DNA of 64,000 bases from CAWFGW01 sp963815495 (GTDB lineage Bacteria > Bacteroidota > Bacteroidia > Cytophagales > JAAEPT01): NCBI GenBank assembly GCA_963815495.1, contig CAWFGW010000013.1, positions 62,001 to 126,000 on the forward strand, read 5' to 3'. The position numbers were made by a program, and so were the translations under genes. Within the stretch, counting starts at the first letter, position 1, and the number at the start of each line of letters is the position of its first letter. Of the stretch, positions 25,717 to 34,350 are shown piece after piece. A model generated the notes under the pieces. The model did no database searches. It was not told the origin of the DNA and saw nothing but the letters and a program-made list of their open reading frames with translations.

Positions 25717-26177
25717 TGATTCAAGAAATCGTAGTTACCTATCTCCACTTTCTTGGCTTTATCAGCATTTTTGTTGCGATAACCGTTGAAAAAGTACTTT
25801 TAAAAAAGGAATTAACAAGTGTTCACGCGAACACCATTAGAAAATTTGATGCATTGTATGGGGTGGCGGCCATAGTGATGTTGGCCACTGGTTTTGTTAA
25901 GCTGTATTGGTTTGGCAAAGGAATGGATTACTACATCCACAATCATATTTTTTGGACCAAAATCTTACTATTTACGATTGTTGGTCTTCTTTCAATCTAT
26001 CCAACGATTACTTTTCTGAAATGGAAAAATTTGGTTAAGACGAATACCCCAATCACATTATCAGATAGCCAATACAACTTGATTTCCAAAACACTCACTG
26101 CGGAAATCATCTTAATGATTTTGATTCCTCTTTGTGCTCATTTTATGGCAAGAGGCTTTGGGTATGTAGCAAATTAA
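25716..26177 (+). CDS. DUF2214-type membrane protein
   Basis: A 153-residue protein with four membrane segments. A conserved His lies in TM1 (VTYLHFLGFISIFVAIT), followed by LYGVAAIVMLATGFVKLYW and HIFWTKILLFTIVGL. The layout fits DUF2214. The function is unknown. The start overlaps the stop of the preceding gene by one base, and its end overlaps the end of hemA on the other strand by four bases. Confidence 0.72.
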   Translation: MIQEIVVTYLHFLGFISIFVAITVEKVLLKKELTSVHANTIRKFDALYGVAAIVMLATGFVKLYWFGKGMDYYIHNHIFWTKILLFTIVGLLSIYPTITFLKWKNLVKTNTPITLSDSQYNLISKTLTAEIILMILIPLCAHFMARGFGYVAN

Positions 26178-27439
26178 ACAGTGGTTTTTTCGAGATTAAA
26201 AAGATCTTGAAGCACTTCAACTAACGACTCTGAATCCCCTCGCTTGCAAGCGGCTTTCAACTCTAACACTGGAAGTTTGATGATTTTTTGAATCATACCA
26301 TTTGTAATCGACTCAAGCACTTCAGACTGTTGTTCATCGAGTTTTCCGAGGTGTCTGGCAAGTTCCTGTTTTCTAATGTCTTCAAGAGCAGTTTTTAACT
26401 GCTGGATAATAGGAAAAACTTCTTTTTCTTGTTTCCATGAGTTAAACTCCAAAATACTCTCCTTAATGATTGCATTCACCACTGGTATTTCGCTTTTTCT
26501 CATTGCCAAGGCTGTTTGCACTTTTTCGTTCAAGTCGTCAACATTTAACAAGGTGGTTGATGCTAATGTTTCAACTTCGGCATGCACATTACGAGGTACA
26601 CCCAAGTCGATAATTAATTGTGGGCTTAACGAATTAAAATGTGTTTTGTACAGTAAGGGCTTATCCATCTGAACGGAACTTATCACCACATCCATTTCTG
26701 GTATATAGTCATTTAAAGCACTGAATTCGCATGATTGAAAACCATATTCAGCCGCTGATTTATCGGCTTTATCTTTACTCCGATTAAACAAATAAACCTC
26801 ACCTTCAAACTCGCGAAGGTTGCAAGCAACATTACTTCCAATTTCCCCCAAGCCTATAATTGCTACTTTAGGATTAATTTTATTTTTAATAAATTTCTTT
26901 GTTTGTTCTACAGACACAGATGCCACGGAAGCATTCCCGTCTTTAAAAACAGTTTGATTGGCGATGCGTTTATTCGTAAAAAAGATGGTATGCAAAAGCC
27001 GATGCAAGTAGGCAGTACACATATTTAAATCAGCTGTTAACTGATACGCTCTTTTCACCTGATTAATGATCTGAATATCCCCCAACACCATGGAGTCTAA
27101 ACCTAGAGCCACTTCAAACAAATGTTTTATGGCATTATCTCCTTCAAATTTTAAGAAATAAGGGGAGATGGATGTCGAGGTTAAGCCTTTAAGAGTACTT
27201 AAATAACTAATTAATTGTGCGGACAAATCGAATTCAGAATAATAATAAACCTCCGTTCGATTACAAGTTGATAACACCAACACATCTTCTAGTTGAAAGA
27301 TGTCTTTGCAGTTCCTCAAAAATGCAGCAGCAATATCATCATCCATACTAACTTGTTCCCGAATAGATAGTGGGGCTGACTTGTAAGAAATGGTAATGGT
27401 TCTAAATTGATTCATGTGCTTTTGAGTTAGCAGGTTCAA
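26174..27439 (-). CDS. hemA: Glutamyl-tRNA reductase
   Basis: A 421-residue protein that reduces glutamyl-tRNA to glutamate-1-semialdehyde, the first committed step of tetrapyrrole synthesis. The catalytic Cys is in VLSTCNRTEVYYY (Cys59), with the GLDSMVLGDIQIINQVKRAY motif, a Rossmann NADPH site (VAIIGLGEIGSN) and the C-terminal dimer helix. A second ATG at 27415 gives a start (MNQFRTITISYKS) closer to that of homologues, so the first eight residues may not be translated. No other haem gene is adjacent. Confidence 0.95.
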   Translation of the reverse strand: MNLLTQKHMNQFRTITISYKSAPLSIREQVSMDDDIAAAFLRNCKDIFQLEDVLVLSTCNRTEVYYYSEFDLSAQLISYLSTLKGLTSTSISPYFLKFEGDNAIKHLFEVALGLDSMVLGDIQIINQVKRAYQLTADLNMCTAYLHRLLHTIFFTNKRIANQTVFKDGNASVASVSVEQTKKFIKNKINPKVAIIGLGEIGSNVACNLREFEGEVYLFNRSKDKADKSAAEYGFQSCEFSALNDYIPEMDVVISSVQMDKPLLYKTHFNSLSPQLIIDLGVPRNVHAEVETLASTTLLNVDDLNEKVQTALAMRKSEIPVVNAIIKESILEFNSWKQEKEVFPIIQQLKTALEDIRKQELARHLGKLDEQQSEVLESITNGMIQKIIKLPVLELKAACKRGDSESLVEVLQDLFNLEKTTV

Positions 27440-27593
27440 AGGTGTCTCCTATTGTGGAAAATAAATATGACTTCTATCAGTTTTTTTAATGACTTAGTAT
27501 GATACCCCTACTCCAAGTTTCGGGTTTTTCCAGCAACAGATTAATTTACAAAACATTGAAGCGGGGCATCAAACCTAGTCTTAACCAAAATTA

Positions 27594-28187
27594 TTATTTC
27601 TGAACTACAGGTGCTCGGAGCGTTTCAACAAGAGCACCAATTTCTCCTATTATTGCATCAGGTACATTGTTCTTTTTTGCTCCCACTACTAAATCTGCAA
27701 TAAATGCATCAAAAGCAGCATCATCAGCCATTCCTGTCATTCGGTTGTTTTTGCTTGGGTCGTGTGCTTCAACCATATCTAACCCTCCATAAGTGAAGTT
27801 TTTAGAGCCTGTTGCTACAGCAAAGAAATCCGTTAAATCTTTACTCAAAGCCGTGAATCCAGATAAATCACCTGCGGTTACTTCTGCAAGTAAAACAGCA
27901 AAATAAGGTTTAAGTTCATCATCACCAGCAATCACGAAAATTGTAGAGTCTACCACGCTCCGAAGCGCTAAACGACCAGCTTCAATCATCATTCCTTCAT
28001 TAGATGGATCCGCAACCATTTCCTCACCACCTACCTTTTCATAGAGAGTTGGCTCAGTCATAGTCGTTGTTGTATCCATCATCATATCATCTGCTTCTTC
28101 TTTTTTGTCTTCATCGTCTCCACAACTGGACAGTGCAAGTGCTCCAGATATAAAAAGCATTGCCATTAGTTTAAATTGTTTTTTCAT
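27594..28187 (-). CDS. Truncated-haemoglobin-like lipoprotein
   Basis: A 197-residue lipoprotein (signal ending LALSSC, Cys near 22) with an acidic/Met/Thr linker, then a group-1 truncated-globin-like domain: LYEKVGGEEM near residue 50, a His in MVEAHDPSKNNRMTGM in the F-helix position, and FDAFIADLVVGAKKNNVPDA at the end. The spacing fits trHb1, where the F-helix His binds haem. It would be a haem protein anchored in the envelope; gas or redox sensing is inferred. It is 40 bp downstream of the next gene and likely cotranscribed. Confidence 0.65.
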   Translation of the reverse strand: MKKQFKLMAMLFISGALALSSCGDDEDKKEEADDMMMDTTTTMTEPTLYEKVGGEEMVADPSNEGMMIEAGRLALRSVVDSTIFVIAGDDELKPYFAVLLAEVTAGDLSGFTALSKDLTDFFAVATGSKNFTYGGLDMVEAHDPSKNNRMTGMADDAAFDAFIADLVVGAKKNNVPDAIIGEIGALVETLRAPVVQK

Positions 28188-28227
28188 AACATTAAGGGTT
28201 TAGTGATCTATTAATAGTTTATGTATA

Positions 28228-28665
28228 TTAGCTGCTGGGAAGGATTTTCTTAATTAGTGCACTGATTTTGTATGTCAATGAACTTCTATCAATAACAGGG
28301 CAACCACCTGCATTGTCTAAATCAGGTGCTGGATGAGCTTTAGCATTAAAATTACCTTTAGTCATAAACTCAGCGTATACTGCATTTGCATCTAACTTTG
28401 AGGTCTCATAACTATATATCACATTTCTATAATCTCGATTGATACTTGTTGCTTTTATTCCATCAATAGACTTTAAAGCTTGATGAATTTCTAGCGCTTT
28501 TTCATCCGTTATGGGTTCCTCAAAATCAATGCGTGATAACTGCCAATTTTGGTGATGTGTCTCTTCACTAGGGGTGACTAAGTATAAATGAATTGCTAAG
28601 GTGATTACCCCAACAAGAAGTAGGGATAAAACTGAAATTGAAATGCGGGTGATGTATTTTTTCAT
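28228..28665 (-). CDS. Membrane-anchored HMA-fold protein lacking CxxC
   Basis: A 145-residue protein with one N-terminal anchor (about 8-28), then a beta-alpha-beta-beta-alpha-beta segment (residues 45-100, TDEKALEIHQALKSIDGIKA) resembling an HMA fold without the metal CxxC. A C-terminal GGCPVIDRSS contains the only Cys. I do not recognise a named family. It precedes the globin-like lipoprotein in the same direction, so a joint envelope role is possible. Confidence 0.5.
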   Translation of the reverse strand: MKKYITRISISVLSLLLVGVITLAIHLYLVTPSEETHHQNWQLSRIDFEEPITDEKALEIHQALKSIDGIKATSINRDYRNVIYSYETSKLDANAVYAEFMTKGNFNAKAHPAPDLDNAGGCPVIDRSSLTYKISALIKKILPSS

Positions 28666-28765
28666 CGTCTGACATGGGTTTTGTGTGGGTACTTACAAAA
28701 CCTACGATCAGACTTAGCGCCTTGGATTTATTGAATTAAAAAAATTGAAAATACACAGTATTAAA

Positions 28766-28802
28766 ATTTCACAATCATTTGAATATCAAATGATTGTGAA
28801 AT
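28766..28802 (-). terminator. Intrinsic terminator of the ECF sigma/anti-sigma operon
   Basis: Perfect 17-bp arms ATTTCACAATCATTTGA / TCAAATGATTGTGAAAT with a 3-base loop, about 60 bp after the anti-sigma stop, followed on the minus strand by TTTTAA. Confidence 0.8.
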
Positions 28803-28865
28803 AAATTAAATGAGAAGTAAAGTGCGTGAATTTAAAAAAATAGCAAATTCTGATAACAATTTACC

Positions 28866-29705
28866 TTAGGTATTTCCGATTACATAGAGTTGTTCAAGAT
28901 TAGGTGTTGGGCTACCACCTTTTTTCTCTAATGTAATGGCAAATGCTTGTGCTCCTTCAACATCTGGAATTGTTTGAAGGGTGTTCGTTTCAGGATTTAT
29001 AGTCACTATACCCATATCCACAGGTGAGCCATCTACGATTGCCCATAGTTGATAGTCTTGTTCGGTTGGAGGAACTGGAAGGTTTTGAATGGACATCATC
29101 CCTTTCTTTGTGTTTGGGTTCCAATACACCGTAGATTGCGTTTCTGGATGGGCTTCTGTACCTTTAAGTATTATTTTAGCCGTGTTTTCGTTAGATATAA
29201 AGGCTAATTGCTCTTGGGTGATTTTCATCTCCGCGATAACACTGGCTAGTGTATTTTCAAGAAGTTGCTTTTCCGCTGCAGCATTTTCTAATTGAGCCAC
29301 GTATTGGTTTTGTTGCCGATTCATACTATAAAGCAAAGAAGCAGTAATAATAAAACCTATAACTGCTGCGGCTGCTAACCATTTCCAAGAGCTAGAACTT
29401 TGTACTTCTGATTCTAATGCCACAATTTTTGCTTCTTTTGGAGACGCTATTATTTTTTCTTGTTCTTCCTGTTCCTGTGGCACATTTTCTATTGCAGCAA
29501 ACAGATTTGTTTTGACATGCGTTGGAACAATTTTTTTTGACTTAAAAGCAAACGATTCCATAGCCAGCTCAATAGCATGTAGCTCCTCTTTTATTTCGGG
29601 GTAAATATGAGACATACATTCCACTTCCTGCTTCTCCTGAGAAGAAGCCGTGCCTAGAATGTAACTCTCTAGTATCCCTGACGATATGTAAGCTTGAATA
29701 TCCAA
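28866..29705 (-). CDS. RskA-type anti-sigma factor
   Basis: A 279-residue protein. The N-terminal cytoplasmic part (1-105) has the anti-sigma pattern (SGILESYILGTASSQEKQEV), followed by one membrane segment (about 108-126, WLAAAAVIGFIITASLLY), a coiled coil (about 130-165) and a C-terminal RskA-like domain (QDYQLWAIVDGSPVDMGIV). It should hold the preceding sigma factor at the membrane and release it on envelope stress. Its start is one base after the sigma stop, so the two are coupled. Confidence 0.85.
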   Translation of the reverse strand: MDIQAYISSGILESYILGTASSQEKQEVECMSHIYPEIKEELHAIELAMESFAFKSKKIVPTHVKTNLFAAIENVPQEQEEQEKIIASPKEAKIVALESEVQSSSSWKWLAAAAVIGFIITASLLYSMNRQQNQYVAQLENAAAEKQLLENTLASVIAEMKITQEQLAFISNENTAKIILKGTEAHPETQSTVYWNPNTKKGMMSIQNLPVPPTEQDYQLWAIVDGSPVDMGIVTINPETNTLQTIPDVEGAQAFAITLEKKGGSPTPNLEQLYVIGNT

Positions 29706-29706
29706 G

Positions 29707-30261
29707 TTATGTACCTACTATTTTTCGCAATTCAATGAGAGCACTCCTCGCTCTAGTTTTCACTGTCCCTAGGGGAATCTCTAATTCATCAGATAATTCC
29801 TGTTGGGTATATCCTTTAAAATACAAGTATTCTAGAACAAGTTGATAATCAGGATTCAATTTTGCAATGACTTCTGTCAGTCCTATTGAATTAGTTTGAA
29901 TATCTAGGCTATCCGACTCAACGTTACTTACGCTATTGTCAAGGTGTTGGATTGGTGACTCGCTCTCTCGTTTTGTTTTTCGATATTGATCTATTGCAGA
30001 ATTTCTAGCAATATTAAGCATCCACGTAAAAATAGTAGATTTTTTACGATCATACTGAGCAATCTTTGACCAGATTTTAACGAAAGTGGCTTGTAACACG
30101 TCTGCGGCAACCTCTTCTGATTGTACAATTCTAAAAATAACACCATATAAAGCTCCTGAATAGTTATCATACAACTCTTCAAAAGCTTTTTTATCTCCTT
30201 GTTTTACAAGTAAGACCAGTTGTTCGGTATGTTCGGTTTGGCCGATTGGTTCAGTGTTAAT
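29707..30261 (-). CDS. ECF-type RNA polymerase sigma factor (probable ATT start)
   Basis: The protein has sigma region 2 (EELYDNYSGALYGVIFRIVQ, AADVLQATFVKIWSKIA) and region 4 (QQELSDELEIPLGTVKTRAR). No ATG or GTG lies upstream in frame. A TTG at 30174 would cut off the start of region 2, while the frame is open and region-2-like up to a TGA at about 30268 (QLVLLVKQGDKKAFEEL). The best start by length (184 residues) is ATT at 30261-30259, giving NTEPIGQTEHTEQ as the next residues. This ATT lies within the inverted repeat 30247-30310. It is coupled to the downstream anti-sigma gene. The start is inference. Confidence 0.8.
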   Translation of the reverse strand: MNTEPIGQTEHTEQLVLLVKQGDKKAFEELYDNYSGALYGVIFRIVQSEEVAADVLQATFVKIWSKIAQYDRKKSTIFTWMLNIARNSAIDQYRKTKRESESPIQHLDNSVSNVESDSLDIQTNSIGLTEVIAKLNPDYQLVLEYLYFKGYTQQELSDELEIPLGTVKTRARSALIELRKIVGT

Positions 30262-30310
30262 TAAGTCTCAAAGTAAAGAAATCTATTCAGACTTAATGAA
30301 CACTGAACCA
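30247..30310. repeat. 22-bp inverted repeat spanning the sigma start codon
   Basis: Arms 30247-30268 and 30289-30310 pair at 21 of 22 positions, with a 20-base loop. The only mismatch (30259 with 30298) is the third base of the candidate ATT start; the perfect palindrome would read ATG there. There is no T-tract after it, so it is probably not a terminator. Confidence 0.85.
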
Positions 30311-30350
30311 CTTATTTTTAGCCTTTGTCTAAAAACTATTCGTTGTAAAA

Positions 30351-32303
30351 TCAATATATACTGATTTCTAACCTTCTGTTTTTTGCTCTTTCGATTGCTG
30401 AACTGCCTTTTGTAATTGGTTCTTTTTCACCCATACCTTTAGTAATAATTCGATGTTTTGCTATGCCCTGTTTTTGAAGGTATTCAGCCGCCATCTCCGC
30501 TCTTGAGGCTGAAAGTTTTAAGTTATATTCTTCAGAACCAATTTCATCAGAATGCCCAACAAGCGCTACTTTTAACTCTTTGTTTTGATTTAATTTGACT
30601 AACACTGCCTGCAATATTTCTCGCGAATTTTTACTTAACTCAGTTTTATTGTACTCAAACAAAACCATAGACACGCCATAACCCTCCTCCAAGAAAGAAC
30701 CTATTTCCTCACTGGCTAACATTTCTTCTGACGTTTTTGCGGTTTCAGGATTGGTTAAGAGGATAACATATTTCACGCTTTCACCTTTTACCAATGTTTT
30801 TTCTATCTCAACAACCTCTTCTTTAATTATTTTATTCCCTTGTGTTACAAAAACACGATAGGCATTATCCGATACTAACTGTTTTTCAAATGTACCGTCT
30901 GCAGCAACCTGAACTTGAGCACTAAATGGATGCTGTATTTCACCTTCAGAGTTAAAGTATACTGACAATTCCTCCGAAACAGCTGTGTTATTATTTGAAA
31001 CCGTACCTATGACATTCACCATTTGCACATTATACGCCATGTAGATGTCTAGCTGACCTTTACCTTCTTCACGATGAGAAGCGAAAGTCGCTATTGTTTT
31101 ATCCCTGTTTTCTTGATAATATAAATCGTGGTGAGCAGTATTTATGGGGTAACCTAAATTTTCAGGTACGGACCAATAGCCACCAGGCAACAAGGTAGAT
31201 TTAAAGATATCAAAACCACCCATGCTCTTTTCGTTATTAGAAGAGAAATACAAACTTTTTCCATCGGGAGAAAGGAAGGGGGAAGTTTCATCAAACGTTG
31301 TATTTAACGGCTCACCTAAAGGTTGAGGTTCTCCCCAAAAACCCCAATTGTTTCTAGAACAATAATACAAGTCAGAATCTTGACGAAACAATCCCTTTGC
31401 CTTTTTTGAAAAGATAATCATGTTTCCATCATCGCTTACTGTAGCATGACCATCGGTTCCAAAATTGTTTATCTCAATCAATTGATCAGAAGTAAACCAA
31501 TTACCTCGATGATCTTTTTTGAGCATAAAAATCTTTCCTTTATCCTCACCTCGGTATGCCAACATTTGGTTATCATCACCAAATAATTGGATACAAGCTT
31601 CATGTTGTTCGTTATTCCTTTTCCTTATTGATTGAGGAACACTCCATACTCCCATTTCATTTTTTTGCGTTACGAATACCGTTTCGTAATAATCCCCATT
31701 TTTGTCTTGTAGTGCTTCTTCATGTAGCTTCATTTTTGAGGTATAATAGATAGTCGATCCGTTGTCGCCAATAATAGGACTATGATCATCATATACACTA
31801 TTAGTACCATTTTCGAAAGGGACTATTAGAGTTTGATTTGGGTTGGACATTAGCCTCTCCCCGTTATAAGCCTGATTAATGAGCGTCAATATTTCATTGC
31901 GCGCTTTATCTGATTTATTCAATGATCTCAAATAATTAGCATATTCATTCACCGCTAAGTCAAACTGATGATTTTGGTGATATGCTCGTCCTAACCAATA
32001 GCTATAAGCATCGTCTACCCCACTAATCGGATCAATTTCATAGGCTTTTTTAAGATGAGTTAAAGCCGTTTCGAAAGAGGAAGTATGCAAACAACTAATT
32101 CCTAAACTGTAGTGGAACCAAGCATCTTCTGGGTCTTCCGCAACAATTCTTTTTAACAACTCTTTGGCATTATGATAACGTTCGGAAGCCAGTTCAGTAG
32201 TGGCTTCTTTCTTCAATTTTTCAATATCATTGTTTGCCAAAACTGCTATGGCTCCAAAAACAAGTATAATAATGATGATCGGTTCAATTATATTCTTTCC
32301 CAT
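30351..32303 (-). CDS. OmpA-family protein with TPR and PD40 (WD40-like) repeats
   Basis: A 650-residue protein with one N-terminal hydrophobic segment (7-23), TPR helices (about 30-130, ATTELASERYHNAKELLKRI), a PD40 beta-propeller (about 190-420, DETSPFLSPDGKSLYFSSNN), a carboxypeptidase-like segment, and a C-terminal OmpA domain (about 540-650, VALVGHSDEIGSEEYNLKLS, MGEKEPI) that binds peptidoglycan. Members of this group are envelope proteins of Bacteroidota; some (PorE-like) belong to the T9SS. The gene lies upstream of the sigma factor with a 90-bp gap holding the inverted repeat. Confidence 0.85.
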   Translation of the reverse strand: MGKNIIEPIIIIILVFGAIAVLANNDIEKLKKEATTELASERYHNAKELLKRIVAEDPEDAWFHYSLGISCLHTSSFETALTHLKKAYEIDPISGVDDAYSYWLGRAYHQNHQFDLAVNEYANYLRSLNKSDKARNEILTLINQAYNGERLMSNPNQTLIVPFENGTNSVYDDHSPIIGDNGSTIYYTSKMKLHEEALQDKNGDYYETVFVTQKNEMGVWSVPQSIRKRNNEQHEACIQLFGDDNQMLAYRGEDKGKIFMLKKDHRGNWFTSDQLIEINNFGTDGHATVSDDGNMIIFSKKAKGLFRQDSDLYYCSRNNWGFWGEPQPLGEPLNTTFDETSPFLSPDGKSLYFSSNNEKSMGGFDIFKSTLLPGGYWSVPENLGYPINTAHHDLYYQENRDKTIATFASHREEGKGQLDIYMAYNVQMVNVIGTVSNNNTAVSEELSVYFNSEGEIQHPFSAQVQVAADGTFEKQLVSDNAYRVFVTQGNKIIKEEVVEIEKTLVKGESVKYVILLTNPETAKTSEEMLASEEIGSFLEEGYGVSMVLFEYNKTELSKNSREILQAVLVKLNQNKELKVALVGHSDEIGSEEYNLKLSASRAEMAAEYLQKQGIAKHRIITKGMGEKEPITKGSSAIERAKNRRLEISIY

Positions 32304-32508
32304 GATGTTAGTGGTTTATTAATTGATATAAAACTAGACAAAGTAAATTCCCAAAACCATTTATGATAATTAATGTATTTAATGAATTACATTAAATTAT
32401 TTAATCATAAAATAAAGAATAGCAAGTGATAGGTTGCAATAAAAGTAGTCTTTTAACTGACGTAAAAAATAGATGAACAGCAATTTACGTATTAATACTC
32501 AGCAGTCA

Positions 32509-32802
32509 CTATAGCTTAATACCGAAGCGACTAAGCATTTTCTTCTCAAACATCCAAGCAAATTGCCATTGCCCAAGCAGAAAACCAAAACACAAAAACA
32601 GGACTTGATAAATAGGGAAAACTATTAATATTCTAATTGGCCAATATAACCAAGGGTTCATACTATCTGTGACACCTATAAAGTCTAGCAGTGGTTCAGC
32701 AATGCGTACAGAGGTAGAACCTGTTATTGCAAACAATATAATCACCACAAGAACGGACCAATTATTTTTAAGCTTCCAGCGCTCTTTTAATTTCTCCCAC
32801 AT
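32509..32802 (-). CDS. Small two-helix membrane protein (DUF6787-like)
   Basis: A 97-residue protein with two membrane segments (about 17-38 and 50-75), charged ends (MWEKLKERWKLKNNWSVLV) and the closing motif LLGQWQFAWMFEKKMLSRFG. It looks like a small conserved Bacteroidota membrane family; the DUF assignment is from memory. It is two bases after the rluA-type gene stop and last in the four-gene operon. Confidence 0.55.
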   Translation of the reverse strand: MWEKLKERWKLKNNWSVLVVIILFAITGSTSVRIAEPLLDFIGVTDSMNPWLYWPIRILIVFPIYQVLFLCFGFLLGQWQFAWMFEKKMLSRFGIKL

Positions 32803-32804
32803 AA

Positions 32805-33524
32805 CTATATTCTTTTCAAATCACGCTTATCGATTTTATCAAATACTAGCCACTGTTCCCAAAATTGATCTTCAGGTAGAGGTCCTTTTATTTGCATCGC
32901 TTCTTTAGTAACTGGATGCTCAAAATTTACTTTTCGAGCGTGCAAATTGATGCTCCTATCTGGATTAGGTTTATCAAAACCATATTTAATATCACCTCTT
33001 ATCGGGCAGCCCATACTAGCTAACTGTACTCGGATTTGGTGAGGTCGACCAGTAATTGGGAGTACCTCTAATAGGTAATGATCATTTAGGGCTCCTAATA
33101 ATTTGTAGGTCAACTCTGCTTTTTTTGAGTTAGGTACTTCTTCATCATGCGCAGTGACTGTATTAGTTTTTTCTTCTTTAATGAGCCAATGCGTTAACTT
33201 ACCTGATGGGCTTTTGGGTTTCTCTTTTACCACAGCCCAATAAGTTTTATAGATTTTTTTCTCGCGAAGCATTTTATTCATTCGCTCCAAGGCTTTTGAC
33301 GTTCGCGCAAACATCACCAAACCACTAACAGGTCTGTCAATGCGATGAATTGTCCCTAAGTAAACAGCCCCTGGTTTTTTATACTTCAGCTTGATATAGT
33401 CTTTCACATAATCTGCTAAACACTTATCACCCGTGTTGTCACCTTGCACAAGTATGCGGCTTTTTTTGTTGACCACTATGAGGTGATTGTCTTCGTATAC
33501 TGGGAAAAAGGGACGTTTATCCAT
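32805..33524 (-). CDS. RluA-family pseudouridine synthase
   Basis: A 239-residue enzyme that isomerises uridine to pseudouridine in rRNA or tRNA. The catalytic Asp is in HRIDRPVSGLVMFARTS (Asp63); the downstream LEVLPITGRPHQIRVQLASMG motif is also standard. There is no S4 domain, and the short form is typical of RluA/TruC-like members; the target base cannot be read. It lies three bases after panB in one operon. Confidence 0.92.
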   Translation of the reverse strand: MDKRPFFPVYEDNHLIVVNKKSRILVQGDNTGDKCLADYVKDYIKLKYKKPGAVYLGTIHRIDRPVSGLVMFARTSKALERMNKMLREKKIYKTYWAVVKEKPKSPSGKLTHWLIKEEKTNTVTAHDEEVPNSKKAELTYKLLGALNDHYLLEVLPITGRPHQIRVQLASMGCPIRGDIKYGFDKPNPDRSINLHARKVNFEHPVTKEAMQIKGPLPEDQFWEQWLVFDKIDKRDLKRI

Positions 33525-33527
33525 TTT

Positions 33528-34346
33528 CTAATAACTTTCTTTATTATTCGGGAAATCACCTGATTTCACGTCTTTTATATAATTTTCTACAGCCCCAGTC
33601 ATGATGGTATGCAAATCAGCATATCTTCTTAAGAAGCGAGGTTTGAACTCTTTATTAATACCCATCATATCGTGTGTCACTAATACTTGTCCGTCTACAT
33701 GGTTTCCTGCGCCAATACCTATCACAGGAATTGAAAGCTCTGAGGCTACGCGTTTAGCAAGTGCTTCGGGAATTTTTTCTAATACTACGGCAAAACAACC
33801 GATATCTTGAAGCAAACGAGCATCTTCTAACAACTTATTCGCCTCTTCTTCTTCTGTTGCACGTACAGCATACGTTCCAAACTTATATATGGATTGAGGT
33901 GTTAACCCCAGATGCCCCATAACTGGTATTCCTGCTGACAAAATTCGAATAATCGATTCTTTGATCTCTGCTCCACCTTCTAGCTTCAATGAATGGGCTT
34001 CCGATTCTTTCATGATTCGAATCGCTGAACGTAGGGCTTCTGAAGAATTTCCTTGGTAAGATCCAAAAGGCATATCCACAACTACTAATGCACGGTTGAC
34101 TCCTCGGATAACGGATTTCGCATGGTAAATCATTTCATCCAAGGTCATAGGGACAGTAGTTTCTCTCCCTGCCATCACGTTTGAAGCCGAATCTCCTACT
34201 AATAAGACATCGATGCCTGCACTATCCAATATAGTGGTCATCGAAAAATCATATGCTGTAAGCATGGAAATTTTTTCGCCACGGGCTTTCATTTCCTGAA
34301 GCTGGTGGGTGGTAACCTTTTTGATTTTTGATTTTGCTGCAGACAT
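33528..34346 (-). CDS. panB: 3-methyl-2-oxobutanoate hydroxymethyltransferase
   Basis: A 272-residue protein of normal PanB length. It transfers a hydroxymethyl group from methylene-THF to 2-oxoisovalerate in pantothenate/CoA synthesis. Typical motifs are ISMLTAYDFSMTTILDSAGI, VLLVGDSASNVMAGRETTVP, PVMGHLGLTPQSI and VIGIGAGNHVDGQVLVTHDM, covering the Mg site and active site. It sits in the middle of the operon CBM9 lipoprotein-panB-rluA-small membrane protein with gaps of four bases or less. Confidence 0.96.
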   Translation of the reverse strand: MSAAKSKIKKVTTHQLQEMKARGEKISMLTAYDFSMTTILDSAGIDVLLVGDSASNVMAGRETTVPMTLDEMIYHAKSVIRGVNRALVVVDMPFGSYQGNSSEALRSAIRIMKESEAHSLKLEGGAEIKESIIRILSAGIPVMGHLGLTPQSIYKFGTYAVRATEEEEANKLLEDARLLQDIGCFAVVLEKIPEALAKRVASELSIPVIGIGAGNHVDGQVLVTHDMMGINKEFKPRFLRRYADLHTIMTGAVENYIKDVKSGDFPNNKESY

Positions 34347-34350
34347 GCGT

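Noticed and set aside
30247..30310. Inverted repeat as terminator of the OmpA gene
   Set aside because: No T-run follows on the minus strand and the repeat includes the sigma start region.
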